Positions 32,208-41,831 are shown, numbered from the stretch's first letter. The stretch is DNA of 64,000 bases from Mycobacterium sp. E1747 (GCF_001667775.1 NZ_LZJI01000114.1:1-64000); one strand, 5' to 3'. Notes: a model not told the origin generated them from the sequence alone. Numbers and translations: made by a program.

Positions 32208-33581
32208 CTATTGAGCCTGGCTCACCGACGACATATGGAAGTCCGGTATCCGCAGCGAAGGCATGGCCGACCGGGTGGCCCAGTCGGCCCACTCCCGCGG
32301 CAGGGTCTTCTCGCTCATCCCCGCCTCGGTGGCCCGCCGCAGCAGGTCCAGCGGACTCTCGTTGAAGCGGAAGTTATTGACGGCGCCGGTTACCTCGCCG
32401 TCCTCGATCAGGTACACACCGTCGCGGGTCAGCCCGGTGAGCAACAGCGTGGTGGGGTCGACCTCGCGGATGTACCACAGCGTGGTCAGCAGCAGGCCAC
32501 GTTCGGTGCCGGCGATCATGTCGGCCAGCTCGGCCGACCCGCCCGTCATCACCAGGTTGTCGGCGGCGACCGCGACGTCGGCATCGAATTTGGCGGCCGT
32601 CGCGCGCGGGTAGGCCAGCGCGTTGATCATCCCGTTGCGGATCCAGTCGACGTGGCCGATCTGCATGCCGTTGTCGAACACCGACATCGTCTCCGACGAG
32701 CTGCTCACCGCGACGAATGGTGTGCACGCCAGGCCCGGCGCCATCGGGTCAGAGAACAGCGTCAGCGGCAAATCGGTGAGCCGCTCCCCCACCCGCGTTC
32801 CCCCACCCGGTGCGGAAAACGCGGTGCGGCCCTCGCGTGCACCGCGGCCGGCCATCGACCACGCCAGGTAAAGCATCATGTCGGCCACGGTGGACGGCGG
32901 CATGATCGTCTCGTAGCGACCCGCGGGCAGCGCCACTGTGCGCTCGGCCCAGCCGAGGCGCATCGACAGCTCGTCGAGCAGCGAATCCATTGGCACATCG
33001 ACGAAGTCGGGCGTACCGATACCCGCCCAGGCGCTGGCGTCGCCGCGTTTGCCGTTGATCTCCACCGCCCCGGCGGGCTGGGTGTAGCGTCGGCGCACCC
33101 CCGTCGACGACGCGAGGAACGTCGTCGAAACACTATGGTGCGCAAAGCCGTACAGTCGGTCCGTGCGCTCAAAGCCGCGGCTCAAGGACTCGGCCACATC
33201 GGCGAACACGAGCGGCCCGGTGCCGGGCACCGGCGCCTCCCAATCGGCGGGCACCCCAGTGTCGGCCAGCAGCGGCGCGGCATCACCGGCTTCGGGCGCC
33301 GAGCGGGCCGCCTCCTGGGACGCGGCCACCAATTCGGGGATCACCCGCGGATCGACCTCGGCGGACACCATCGTGCCGATGCGCGCGCCGGACCCTTGGC
33401 GGACGATCGAGATCACCGTGATGCTGCGATTGACCGCAACCCCGTTGGTGGTCATCGAGTTACCCGCCCACCGCAGCGTCGCCTCGACCTTGTCGGTGAC
33501 GAGCACCATGGTCTCGCTCGCGCCGCCGAGCTTGGCGGCCTCCTCGAGAACGAGGTTGACGACATGCTGCGCGCGAATCAT
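32208..33581 (-). CDS. tldE: TldE/PmbA-family metalloprotease partner
   Basis: A 457-residue PmbA/TldE protein from the ATG at 33581 (orthologue position Rv2314c). Landmarks are TDKVEATLRWAGNSMTTNGV, AEVDPRVIPELVAASQEAAR, the middle beta domain and the C-terminal SSSETMSVFDNGMQIGHVDWI and TTLWYIREVDPTTLLLTGLTRDGVYLIEDGE. TldE lacks the zinc motif and works with TldD as a heterodimeric protease for small peptides. The longer frame to 34010 is an out-of-frame reading of tldD. The start overlaps the tldD stop by 4 nt. Confidence 0.92.
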   Translation of the reverse strand: MIRAQHVVNLVLEEAAKLGGASETMVLVTDKVEATLRWAGNSMTTNGVAVNRSITVISIVRQGSGARIGTMVSAEVDPRVIPELVAASQEAARSAPEAGDAAPLLADTGVPADWEAPVPGTGPLVFADVAESLSRGFERTDRLYGFAHHSVSTTFLASSTGVRRRYTQPAGAVEINGKRGDASAWAGIGTPDFVDVPMDSLLDELSMRLGWAERTVALPAGRYETIMPPSTVADMMLYLAWSMAGRGAREGRTAFSAPGGGTRVGERLTDLPLTLFSDPMAPGLACTPFVAVSSSSETMSVFDNGMQIGHVDWIRNGMINALAYPRATAAKFDADVAVAADNLVMTGGSAELADMIAGTERGLLLTTLWYIREVDPTTLLLTGLTRDGVYLIEDGEVTGAVNNFRFNESPLDLLRRATEAGMSEKTLPREWADWATRSAMPSLRIPDFHMSSVSQAQ

Positions 33582-35098
33582 CGGCCGCCCTCGGTCCGGG
33601 TATTGAGCACGTTCACACCACGGAACAACGCCGACGGACAGCCGTGGCTGACCGGGGCGACCTGACCGGGCTGGGCCTTCCCACAGTTGAATGCGCCGCC
33701 CAGCCGCCAGGTCGACGGGCCGCCCACGGCTTCCATCGAGTTCCAGAAATCCGTGGTGGTCGCCTGATAGGCCACGTCTCGCAGCTGGCCGTCCAGCCGG
33801 CCGCCGCGGATGCGGAAGAACCGCTGACCGGTGAACTGAAAGTTGTAGCGCTGCATGTCGATTGACCACGACTTGTCGCCGATGATGTAGATCCCGTCCT
33901 CGACACGGCTGATCAGGTCGGCGGTGCTGACGTCCTGGTGAGCCGGCTGCAACGAAACGTTGGCCATCCGTTGGATCGGCACGTGACGCGGTGAATCCGC
34001 ATACGAACATCCGTTGGACCGCGGTTGCCCGAGCCGCGGAGCGAACACCCGATCGAGCTGATAGCCGACGAAGATGCCGTCGCGCACCAGATCCCAGCTT
34101 TGCGCCGCGACGCCCTCGTCGTCGTAACCGATGGTCGCCAGGCCGTGGTCGACGATGCGGTCGGCGGTCACGTTCATCAACGGTGAGCCGTACCGCATGC
34201 TGCCGAGTTTGTCGGGCGTGGCGAACGACGTTCCGGCGTATGCCGCCTCGTAGCCGATGGCCCTGTCGTATTCGGTTGCGTGCCCGATGGACTCATGAAT
34301 CGTCAGCCACAGGTTGGTGGGGTCGATCACCAGGTCCGTGCGCCCCGCGGTCACGCTGGGCGCCTTGACCTTTTCGGCAAGCAGCGACGGCAATTGCGCC
34401 AGTTCGTCCGTCCAGTTCCACACCTCGTCGCCGGCCAGCACTTCCCAGCCGCGCCCGGTCGGTGGCGCCAGCGTGCGCATCGAGTCGAAGCTTCCCGCCG
34501 CCGCGTCGACGGTCACCGCCTCCAGCGACGGCTGCACCCGCACCCGCTGTTGGGTGATCGATGACCCGAAGGTGTCGGCGTAGAAAGACTGTTCCTTGAC
34601 GGCCGTGAGGATGGCCGACACGTGGTCGACACCATCCGCGCTGAGGAGGCGCCCCGAGTAATCCTCCAGCACGTCGATCTTCTCGGACACCGGGACGGTG
34701 AACGGGTCGGTCCGGTAATTCGAGACCCAGCTGGCGTCGGCGTACACCGGCTCGGGCGCCAGCTCGACGCGTTCGCGGTTCAGCATCGCCAGGGTGGTGG
34801 CCACCTGCACGGCGTGACGCGCGGTCTCGGCCGCGACCGACGGCGCCAGCTCAGCATGGGAGGCGAAACCCCACGTGCCGTCGACGATCACCCGAACCGC
34901 CAGCCCGACCTCGCGGTTGACGACTGCGGTCTCCAGCTCGCCGTCGCGTAGCTGGATGATCTCGGTCACGATGCGGTGAACCCGCAGGTCGGCGTAGCTG
35001 GCGCCGGCCGCGGTGGCCGACGACAGCGCGGCTTCGGCCAGCTCGTGGCGCGGCAGGTTGAGGAAGTCGGCATCGATCCCCCGGTTCGGTGTCACGGT
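33578..35098 (-). CDS. tldD: TldD-family zinc metalloprotease
   Basis: A 506-residue TldD protein (orthologue position Rv2315c). The zinc-binding HExxxH motif IHESIGHATEYDRA is intact, with the third-ligand region GCSYADSPRH later in the sequence. The C-terminal FFRIRGGRLDGQLRDVAYQ and FNCGKAQPGQVAPVSHG segment is typical. The GTG at 35098 is used (GGTGGA upstream) rather than the frame start at 35119. It forms a TldDE pair with the overlapping downstream gene and diverges from the usp operon. Confidence 0.92.
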   Translation of the reverse strand, partial: TVTPNRGIDADFLNLPRHELAEAALSSATAAGASYADLRVHRIVTEIIQLRDGELETAVVNREVGLAVRVIVDGTWGFASHAELAPSVAAETARHAVQVATTLAMLNRERVELAPEPVYADASWVSNYRTDPFTVPVSEKIDVLEDYSGRLLSADGVDHVSAILTAVKEQSFYADTFGSSITQQRVRVQPSLEAVTVDAAAGSFDSMRTLAPPTGRGWEVLAGDEVWNWTDELAQLPSLLAEKVKAPSVTAGRTDLVIDPTNLWLTIHESIGHATEYDRAIGYEAAYAGTSFATPDKLGSMRYGSPLMNVTADRIVDHGLATIGYDDEGVAAQSWDLVRDGIFVGYQLDRVFAPRLGQPRSNGCSYADSPRHVPIQRMANVSLQPAHQDVSTADLISRVEDGIYIIGDKSWSIDMQRYNFQFTGQRFFRIRGGRLDGQLRDVAYQATTTDFWNSMEAVGGPSTWRLGGAFNCGKAQPGQVAPVSHGCPSALFRGVNVLNTRTEGGR

Positions 35099-35154
35099 TC
35101 CACCGTAACGGCCGCTCACCCCAAACCCGGGCGCCGCCCGCTTTAATTACCTCC

Positions 35155-36039
35155 ATGGCCAGCGGCGTCGGCAGGACACAGCCTCGCTCCACCGCGCTGG
35201 GCTACGCCCTGCTGGCGCCCAGCCTGTTCGGCGTCGTCGCCTTCTTGCTGCTGCCCATCCTCGTGGTGCTCTGGTTGAGCCTGTGCCGATGGGACCTGCT
35301 CGGGCCGCTGCACTATGTGGGCCTGGCCAACTGGCGCTCGGTGCTGACCGACCGCAACTTCGCCAACTCGCTGATCGTCACCGCCGTCTTCGTGGCGATC
35401 GTGGTCCCGGCGCAGACGGTGCTGGGCCTGATGGCCGCGTCGATGTTGGCTCGTCAGCTCCCCGGCACCGGCCTGTTCCGCACCCTCTACGTGCTGCCGT
35501 GGATCTGCGCGCCGCTGGCAATCGCGGTGCTGTGGCGCTGGATTCTGGCTCCCACCGACGGAGCCGTGAGCACCCTGCTGGGCCACAGCATCGAGTGGCT
35601 GTCGGACCCCAGCTTCGCGCTGCCGCTCGTTTCGGCCGTCGTCGTATGGACGAACGTCGGATACGTCTCGTTGTCGTTTTTGGCGGGCCTGCTGGCGATC
35701 CCCGACGACATTCACGCCGCCGCCCGCACCGACGGAGCGACCGCGTGGCAACGGTTCCGGCGCATCACCCTGCCCATGCTGCGACCGACCACGTTCTTCG
35801 TCCTTCTGACGGGGATCGTCAGCACCGCACAGGTTTTCGACATGGTCTACGCTCTGACCGGCGGCGGACCAGGCGGCAGCACCGACCTGGTGGCCCACCG
35901 CATCTACGCCGAGGCTTTCGGTTCCGCGGCCATCGGGCGCGCGTCGGTGATGGCGGTGGTGCTGTTCGTCATCCTGATCGGCGTCACCATGGTGCAGCAC
36001 CTGTATTTCCGGCGGCGGATCAGCTATGACCTCACCTAG
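35155..36039 (+). CDS. uspA: ABC sugar importer permease UspA
   Basis: A 294-residue MalF-type permease. Six TM segments are evident (ALLAPSLFGVVAFLLLPILV; ANSLIVTAVFVAIVVPAQTV and others), and the EAA loop AAARTDGATAWQRFRRITLPM docks an ATPase. Synteny and sequence identify Rv2316 (uspA) of the UspABC amino-sugar/carbohydrate importer. The ATG at 35155 lacks an SD. TTTAAT about 7 nt upstream of it could be the -10 of a leaderless transcript. The last 14 nt overlap uspB. Confidence 0.92.
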   Translation: MASGVGRTQPRSTALGYALLAPSLFGVVAFLLLPILVVLWLSLCRWDLLGPLHYVGLANWRSVLTDRNFANSLIVTAVFVAIVVPAQTVLGLMAASMLARQLPGTGLFRTLYVLPWICAPLAIAVLWRWILAPTDGAVSTLLGHSIEWLSDPSFALPLVSAVVVWTNVGYVSLSFLAGLLAIPDDIHAAARTDGATAWQRFRRITLPMLRPTTFFVLLTGIVSTAQVFDMVYALTGGGPGGSTDLVAHRIYAEAFGSAAIGRASVMAVVLFVILIGVTMVQHLYFRRRISYDLT

Positions 36040-36841
36040 CCGGCTCGCCATTTACGCCGGGCTCATCGTCGGTGCGCTGATCACGTTGGCACCGTTCGCC
36101 CTTGGCCTGCTCACCTCGTTCACCTCGGCCCACCAGTTCGCGACGGGCACGCCCCTGCAGCTACCGCGGCCGTTCACCCTCGCCAACTACGCCGACCTGG
36201 GCGGAGCCGGATTCGGCCGGGCGGCGGCCGTGACCGCGTTGATGACCGCGGTGATCCTGCTGGGCCAGATGACTTTTTCGGTGCTCGCGGGGTACGCCTT
36301 CGCGCGATTGGACTTTCCCGGGCGCGACGCGCTGTTCTGGGCGTACATCGCCACGTTGATGGTGCCGGGCACGGTCACGGTGGTACCGCTGTATCTCATG
36401 ATGGCCCAGCTCGGGCTGCGGAACACGTTCTGGGCGTTGGTGCTGCCCTTCATGTTCGGCTCACCGTACGCGATCTTCCTGCTGCGCGAGCACTTTCGCA
36501 TCATCCCGAACGATTTGATCAACGCCGCCCACCTGGACGGCGCCAACACACTGGACGTGATCGTGCACGTGGTCATCCCGTCCAGCCGACCGGTGCTGGC
36601 CGCCTTGACGTTGATCACCGTGGTCTCGCAGTGGAACAACTTCATGTGGCCGTTGGTGATCACCAGCGGGCACAAGTGGCGGGTGCTGACGGTGGCGACG
36701 GCCGACTTGCAGTCACGGTTCAACGCCCAGTGGACGTTGGTGATGGCGGCGACGACGGTCGCGATCGTCCCGCTGATCGCGCTGTTCGTGGTTTTCCAGC
36801 GGCACATCGTCGCTTCGATCGTCGTCTCGGGGCTCAAGTGA
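36026..36841 (+). CDS. uspB: ABC sugar importer permease UspB
   Basis: A 271-residue MalG-type permease with six TM helices (LAIYAGLIVGALITLAPFAL; TALMTAVILLGQMTFSVLAG; ALFWAYIATLMVPGTVTVVP; and others). The EAA motif is NAAHLDGANTLDVIVHVVIP. Orthologue position Rv2317. It forms the second half of the transmembrane channel with UspA. Confidence 0.93.
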   Translation: MTSPSRLAIYAGLIVGALITLAPFALGLLTSFTSAHQFATGTPLQLPRPFTLANYADLGGAGFGRAAAVTALMTAVILLGQMTFSVLAGYAFARLDFPGRDALFWAYIATLMVPGTVTVVPLYLMMAQLGLRNTFWALVLPFMFGSPYAIFLLREHFRIIPNDLINAAHLDGANTLDVIVHVVIPSSRPVLAALTLITVVSQWNNFMWPLVITSGHKWRVLTVATADLQSRFNAQWTLVMAATTVAIVPLIALFVVFQRHIVASIVVSGLK

Positions 36842-36914
36842 CCCGTTCGCGCGCCGAGATCACGGCTGTGCATCCCGGCGATCGACGACCACCCGGGCAA
36901 TCTCGGTGCAGGCC

Positions 36915-38252
36915 ATGACGCGGCCCCGCGTTTCGACACTGATGGCCGGGGCGCTCGCCCTGGTGGCGCTCCTGTTGGGCGCGACCGCGGTGCTGCTCGA
37001 TTACTCCGGCCAGCCCCCCGGCGGCAAGATCGTCGTGACGGTGCGGGTCTGGGGCGACCAGATCGCCGCGGCCTACCGGCGGTCCTTCGAGGCGTTCAAC
37101 CGCGCGCATCCCGATATCGCGGTGCACACCAGCGTGGTGTCGTATTCGACGTACTTCGACACGCTGCGCACCGATGTCGCCGGCGGCAGCGCCGACGACA
37201 TCTTCTGGCTGTCCAACGCCTACCTGGCCGCCTACGCCGACAGTGGGCGGCTGATGAACATCGGTGCCACCCTCAAACCGGCCTCCGCCGCGGCGTGGGA
37301 CTCCGCGGTCGCCGACCAGTTCACCCGCGGGGGCGTGCTGTGGGGTGTGCCGCAACTGACCGACGCCGGGATCGCGCTGTACTACAACGCGGACCTGCTC
37401 GCCGCGGCGGGCGTCGAACCCACCCAGCTGACCGGATTGCGATGGAGTGCCGACGGCACCGACGGTCTGCGTCCCATGTTGGCCCGGCTCACCGTGGACG
37501 CGGACGGACATGCCGGAAACACACCCGGTTTCGATGCCCGGCGGGTTCGGCAGTGGGGCTACAACGCCGCCAACGACCCGCAAGGCATCTACCTCAACTA
37601 CATCGGTTCGGCCGGCGGGGTTTTCCAGCGCGGCGATCAGTTCGCGTTCGACAATCCAGGGGCGGTGCAGGCCTTCCGCTACCTGGTTGGCCTGATCAAC
37701 GACGACCACGTCGCGCCGCCCGCCTCGGACACCAACGACAACGGGGACTTCTCGCGCAACCAATTCTTGGCGGGCAGGATGGCGCTCTTCCAATCCGGCA
37801 CCTACAACCTGGCGCCGGTGGCCCGCGATGCCCGCTTCCGCTGGGGCGTGACGATGATGCCGGCCGGCCCGGTGGGCCGGGTGAGCGTCACCAATGGCAT
37901 TGCGGCGGCCGGCAATGCCGCTACGAGGCATCCCGACGCGGTGCGCCAGGTGCTGACCTGGATGGGCAGCAAGGAAGGCAACGAGTTCCTCGGTCGCGAG
38001 GGCGCGGCCATCCCGGCGGTCCTGTCGGCCCAACCGGTTTACTTCGACTACTGGTCCGCCCGAGGCGTCGACGTCACACCGTTCTTCGCCGTGCTCAACG
38101 GACCGCGCATCGCGGCCCCGGGCGGCGCCGGCTTCGCGGCCGGCAACGACGCCCTGCGGCCGTACTTCGATGAAATGTTCCTCGGCCGCGGCGATGTCGC
38201 GGCCACCCTGGCCAGGGCGCAGGCGGCGGCGAACGCCGCGGCCCAGCGCTAG
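36915..38252 (+). CDS. uspC: ABC sugar importer solute-binding protein UspC
   Basis: A 445-residue family-1 extracellular solute-binding protein. It has an N-terminal membrane anchor/signal (STLMAGALALVALLLGATAVLL) without a lipobox Cys. The mature protein has VVTVRVWGDQIAAAYRRSFEAF, DIFWLSNAYLAAYADSGRLM, GVPQLTDAGIALYYNADLL and QNFLAG-type FSRNQFLAGRMALFQSG. Orthologue position Rv2318, reported to bind amino sugars. The ATG at 36915 (MTRPR) is chosen over GTG 36906. No ATP-binding subunit is encoded in the operon. Confidence 0.93.
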   Translation: MTRPRVSTLMAGALALVALLLGATAVLLDYSGQPPGGKIVVTVRVWGDQIAAAYRRSFEAFNRAHPDIAVHTSVVSYSTYFDTLRTDVAGGSADDIFWLSNAYLAAYADSGRLMNIGATLKPASAAAWDSAVADQFTRGGVLWGVPQLTDAGIALYYNADLLAAAGVEPTQLTGLRWSADGTDGLRPMLARLTVDADGHAGNTPGFDARRVRQWGYNAANDPQGIYLNYIGSAGGVFQRGDQFAFDNPGAVQAFRYLVGLINDDHVAPPASDTNDNGDFSRNQFLAGRMALFQSGTYNLAPVARDARFRWGVTMMPAGPVGRVSVTNGIAAAGNAATRHPDAVRQVLTWMGSKEGNEFLGREGAAIPAVLSAQPVYFDYWSARGVDVTPFFAVLNGPRIAAPGGAGFAAGNDALRPYFDEMFLGRGDVAATLARAQAAANAAAQR

Positions 38253-39127
38253 CCTGGCAGCACGAGCACCGGCACGGGGCTCTCACGGATGATCTTGGTG
38301 CTGCGAGAACCGAGGAAGACCCGGCGGATGTCGCCACGAGGCCGGGTGCCCAACGCCAGGATCTCGCCCTCCTGCCAATCCGCCTTCGCCAACGCCTCCT
38401 TCCAGCTGCGGCCGGTAACGACTTGCAGCGCAACGTCTTCGCTCACAATCTCGTCCGTCTTGAGTTCCTCGAGGATTTCTCGCACCTGCGCGGCCCAGGC
38501 CTGCAGCACCTGATCCTCGACCTCGAGCCCGACCTCCGGGGGGTACATCGTCTTGCCGCGGACCGCGAAGGTGATCACTCGCACCGGCACCCCGAATCGC
38601 CGGCCGAAGTCATTACAGCGTTTCACCACATCTATCGAGTCCGGGGTGGCCGAGTAGGCACAGGTGAGGCGGGTCAACTTTCCTTGGTGCGAGCGGTAAT
38701 TCCGCGGGCTGATGGCCACCGGGACGGGAGAGGCGTGCAGCAGCCAGTCGGCGGTCGAGCCGATCAGCACCAGCCCACGTCCCCCGCTGGGCAGCGAGCC
38801 GAGCACGAGCACATCGGCCTCCACCTCATGGATGATTTCGAGGAGTCCCCCGGACACCGATCCGTGCGCACGGTGCAGGTAAGTGACCTCGATCCCGTCA
38901 GCCATCGCGTCCAGGAAACGGGTGGCCTCCTTCGCCGACTCCGCGGCCATGGTGTCGGCCCACAGTTCGTACTCAGCGTCGATGCGACCGCGCGACGGCG
39001 TCAGCCACGGCTTGGGCACGATGGTCGCCACGGTGAGCGAGGTGCCGCGGGTCCGCGCGATGCGCACGCCCAGATGCAACCCGGAGAGGCCGACCTTGCC
39101 GGCCCGGTATCCCACAACGACGGTCAC
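38249..39127 (-). CDS. Universal stress protein with two USP domains
   Basis: A 292-residue tandem-USP protein (orthologue position Rv2319c). Domain 1 starts MTVVVGYRAGKVGLSGLHLGVRIA and ends GLVLIGSTADWLLHASPVPVAI, a G-x-x-G-x9-GS/T ATP-binding pattern. Domain 2 has LTCAYSATPDSIDVVKRC and ends GDIRRVFLGSRSTKIIRESPVPVLVLP. The GTG at 39127 overlaps the permease stop by 4 nt, so it is the last gene of the arginine/ornithine operon. Confidence 0.9.
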   Translation of the reverse strand: MTVVVGYRAGKVGLSGLHLGVRIARTRGTSLTVATIVPKPWLTPSRGRIDAEYELWADTMAAESAKEATRFLDAMADGIEVTYLHRAHGSVSGGLLEIIHEVEADVLVLGSLPSGGRGLVLIGSTADWLLHASPVPVAISPRNYRSHQGKLTRLTCAYSATPDSIDVVKRCNDFGRRFGVPVRVITFAVRGKTMYPPEVGLEVEDQVLQAWAAQVREILEELKTDEIVSEDVALQVVTGRSWKEALAKADWQEGEILALGTRPRGDIRRVFLGSRSTKIIRESPVPVLVLPG

Positions 39128-40569
39128 AGCGCGTCCGGCTCCAGCGCTCCGGCGTTGAGCGCGCTGTGATGGCGGCCCCACACGAAGTAGAAGACTAACG
39201 CGAGCGCGATCCAGCCACTGAAGGCAATCCAGGTGTACCAATGCAAGCTGGCGAGGATGTATCCGCACGCCAACACCGAAAGCGCGGGCGTGACGGGATA
39301 GCCGGGCACCTTGAAGCCCCGGGGCAGGTCGGGCTCGCGCACGCGCAAGATGACCACTCCAGCGGATACGACGACGAACGCGGTGAGCGTCCCGATGGAC
39401 ACCATGTCCGCGAGCTTCTCCAGCGGTATGAAGGCGGCCAGCGCGGAGGCCGCGATGCCCACGATCACCGTGTTGCCCACCGGCGTCATGGTCCGCGTGT
39501 TCACCCGCGCGAATCGGGTGGGCAGCAGCCCGTCGCGGCCCATTGCGAAGAGGATCCGCGTCTGCCCGTACATGGTGACCAGGGTGACGGAGAAGATCGA
39601 AATGACAGCGCCCGCAGCCAGGATGGTGCCCGCCCAGCTGCCGCCGGTGACGTTGTCGAGGATGGTGGACAGCCCGGCCTCCTGCTGCCCGGCAAAGTCC
39701 TGCCAGGGTTGGGTGCCCAGCGCGGCCACCGCGACCAATACGTAAACGCTCGTCACGGTCACCAGCGCCGCAATCAGCGCGCGCGGCATGGTCTGTTGCG
39801 GGTCCTTGACCTCGTCGCCCGCGGTGGACACGGCATCAAGCCCGATATAGGAGAAGAAGATAGTGCCGGCGGCCGAGCCGATTCCCGCGGCGCCGAAGGG
39901 CGCGAAGTCGTGGAGATGGTGCGCGTCGAACGCCGTGAACGCCACGATCACGAAGATGATCAGCACGCCCAGCTTGACGAGCACCATGATCGTGTTGACC
40001 CTGGCCGATTCGCTGGCGCCGCGGATGAGCAGCAACGCGCACATCGCGATCAAGATGATCGCGGGCAGGTTCACATAGCCGGGCCGGGCATCCCACGGCG
40101 CGGCTGACAGCGCGTGCGGCAACTGGAAGCCGAAGACGTTGCTGAGCAGCTTGTTCAGATATCCGCTCCAGTTGACCGCGACGGCGGCGGTCGACACCCC
40201 GTATTCGAGCAGCAGACAGGCGGCCACACCCATCGCCACGACCTCACCCAGGGTGGTATAGGCGTAGGAGTACGACGATCCGGAAACCGGTACCGCCGAA
40301 GCCAATTCGGCGTAGCAGATGGCCGCGAGCCCGGCCGCGACCCCGGCGATGAGGAAGGACAGGATCACTCCCGGGCCGGCTTCGGGCACGGCCTGAGACA
40401 TGACGAAGAAAATGCCCGTTCCGACCGTCGAGCCGACCCCGAACATGGTCAACTGGAAAGTGCCGATGCTCCGCTTGAGGTGGTCCGCGGCCCCGTACGC
40501 GACGGGCGTGCCGAGAACCGGACGGCGCCGCAGCATCTGCTCCTTGAGGCTGATCGACGTGGGTGGCAA
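39124..40569 (-). CDS. rocE: APC-family amino acid permease (RocE-like)
   Basis: A 481-residue APC-superfamily permease with about 12-13 TM helices. TM1 carries the substrate-binding GVGSTVGTGIFFVMSQAV. The N-terminal LKRSIGTFQLTMFGVGS and the IFFSYIGLDAVSTAGDEVKDPQ motif are typical of CAT/RocE-like cationic amino acid transporters. Orthologue position Rv2320c (rocE). The start is TTG 40569, supported by the strong SD AAGGAGGGG 4-5 nt upstream. It follows rocD and probably imports arginine or ornithine. Confidence 0.9.
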   Translation of the reverse strand: MPPTSISLKEQMLRRRPVLGTPVAYGAADHLKRSIGTFQLTMFGVGSTVGTGIFFVMSQAVPEAGPGVILSFLIAGVAAGLAAICYAELASAVPVSGSSYSYAYTTLGEVVAMGVAACLLLEYGVSTAAVAVNWSGYLNKLLSNVFGFQLPHALSAAPWDARPGYVNLPAIILIAMCALLLIRGASESARVNTIMVLVKLGVLIIFVIVAFTAFDAHHLHDFAPFGAAGIGSAAGTIFFSYIGLDAVSTAGDEVKDPQQTMPRALIAALVTVTSVYVLVAVAALGTQPWQDFAGQQEAGLSTILDNVTGGSWAGTILAAGAVISIFSVTLVTMYGQTRILFAMGRDGLLPTRFARVNTRTMTPVGNTVIVGIAASALAAFIPLEKLADMVSIGTLTAFVVVSAGVVILRVREPDLPRGFKVPGYPVTPALSVLACGYILASLHWYTWIAFSGWIALALVFYFVWGRHHSALNAGALEPDAL

Positions 40570-40595
40570 TTACCCCTCCTTGTTCGATCAGCTGA

Positions 40596-41831
40596 TTATG
40601 GGCCAGCCTCCCGCAACGCAGAAGCGAACTGCTCAATCGCCCAGTCGATCTCCTGCTCGTTGATCACCAGCGGTGGCGCGAACCGCAACGTCGAGCCGTG
40701 CGTGTCCTTTACCAACACGCCCCGGTCGGCCAACCGGAGGCTTATCTGCTTGCCCGTCCCGAGTTGGGGGTCGACGTCGACTCCAGCCCACAATCCCAGC
40801 CCGCGCACCGCGAGCACGCCGTGACCCAGCAGTTCGCGCAGCCGTGTGTGCAGGTATGCGCCCAACATCGCTGAGCGGGCCTGGAATTCTCCGCGGCCCA
40901 ACATGGACACCACGGTGGTGCCGATGGCGGCGGCCAACGGGTTGCCGCCGAAGGTGGAGCCGTGTTCGCCGGGATGCAGCACGCCCAAGATCTCGCGGTC
41001 GGCGACCACCGCCGACAAGGGGACCACGCCACCACCCAGGGCCTTACCGAGCAGGTAGACGTCCGGCACCACGCCCCAGTGGTCGCAGGCGAAGGTGTGG
41101 CCCGTGCGCGCCAGGCCGGACTGGATCTCGTCGGCGATCATCAGCACGTTGCGCTCGCTGCACAGGGTGCGAACGGACGGTAGATAGCCGTCTGGCGGAA
41201 CGACGATGCCCGCCTCGCCCTGAATGGGTTCCAGCAGCACCGCGACGGTGTTGTCGTCGACCGCACACGCCAGCGCGTCGGCATCACCGAAGGGCACCGA
41301 ACGGAACCCCGGCGTGAACGGCCCGAACCCGTCCCGCGCCGTCGGATCCGAGGAGAAGCTGACGATGCTGATCGTGCGACCGTGAAAGTTGTTGGCGGCC
41401 ACGATGATGTTCGCCCGACCGTCGGGCACGCCCTTGACGTCGGCGCCCCACTTGCGGGCGATCTTGAGACCGCTCTCCACGGCTTCGGCGCCCGAGTTCA
41501 TCGGCAGCACCAGGTCTTTGCCGCATAGCCGGGCCAAGGCGGCGCAGAACGGGCCGAGGGTGTCGGAATGGAAAGCGCGGCTCACCAGCGTGACGGTGTC
41601 GAGCTGAGCGTGGGCCGCCGCCGTGATCTCCGGGTTGCGGTGGCCGAAGTTGACCGCCGAGTAGGCGGCCAGACAATCCAGGTAGCGCCGGCCCTCCACG
41701 TCGGTGATCCAGGCGCCCTCGGCGCTGGCCGCCACCACGGGCAATGGCGAATAGTTATGTGCCGCATGGCGTTCGACCAGCTCGATGGCGGCCTCGGTTT
41801 CGGTCGACGTCCGGGCTTCGAGGATCGTCAT
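40596..41831 (-). CDS. rocD: Ornithine aminotransferase, full length
   Basis: A 411-residue class-III PLP aminotransferase, ornithine + 2-oxoglutarate to glutamate semialdehyde + glutamate. Landmarks are AAYSAVNFGHRNPEI, the cofactor region LPMNSGAEAVESGLKIARKWG, LLEPIQGEAGIVVPPDGYL, LMIADEIQSGLARTG and the Schiff-base lysine in VYLLGKALGGGVVPLSAV. The SD GGAGG lies 8 nt before the ATG. The gene is a single uninterrupted frame, whereas M. tuberculosis H37Rv has it as two pieces (rocD1/rocD2). Its start overlaps the ddaH stop by 4 nt. Confidence 0.94.
   Translation of the reverse strand: MTILEARTSTETEAAIELVERHAAHNYSPLPVVAASAEGAWITDVEGRRYLDCLAAYSAVNFGHRNPEITAAAHAQLDTVTLVSRAFHSDTLGPFCAALARLCGKDLVLPMNSGAEAVESGLKIARKWGADVKGVPDGRANIIVAANNFHGRTISIVSFSSDPTARDGFGPFTPGFRSVPFGDADALACAVDDNTVAVLLEPIQGEAGIVVPPDGYLPSVRTLCSERNVLMIADEIQSGLARTGHTFACDHWGVVPDVYLLGKALGGGVVPLSAVVADREILGVLHPGEHGSTFGGNPLAAAIGTTVVSMLGRGEFQARSAMLGAYLHTRLRELLGHGVLAVRGLGLWAGVDVDPQLGTGKQISLRLADRGVLVKDTHGSTLRFAPPLVINEQEIDWAIEQFASALREAGP

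Noticed and set aside
32211-33665. 484-codon plus-strand frame opposite tldE
   Set aside because: Arg/His/Gly-rich translation without motifs, while tldE on the other strand is convincing and coupled to tldD.
33582-34010. N-terminal extension of TldE (143 residues)
   Set aside because: It reads tldD in another frame and is Arg/Pro-rich. The ATG at 33581 with 4-nt overlap is the natural start.
36834-38033. 399-codon minus-strand frame over uspC
   Set aside because: Shadow of the solute-binding protein gene. The composition is typical of antisense GC-rich frames.
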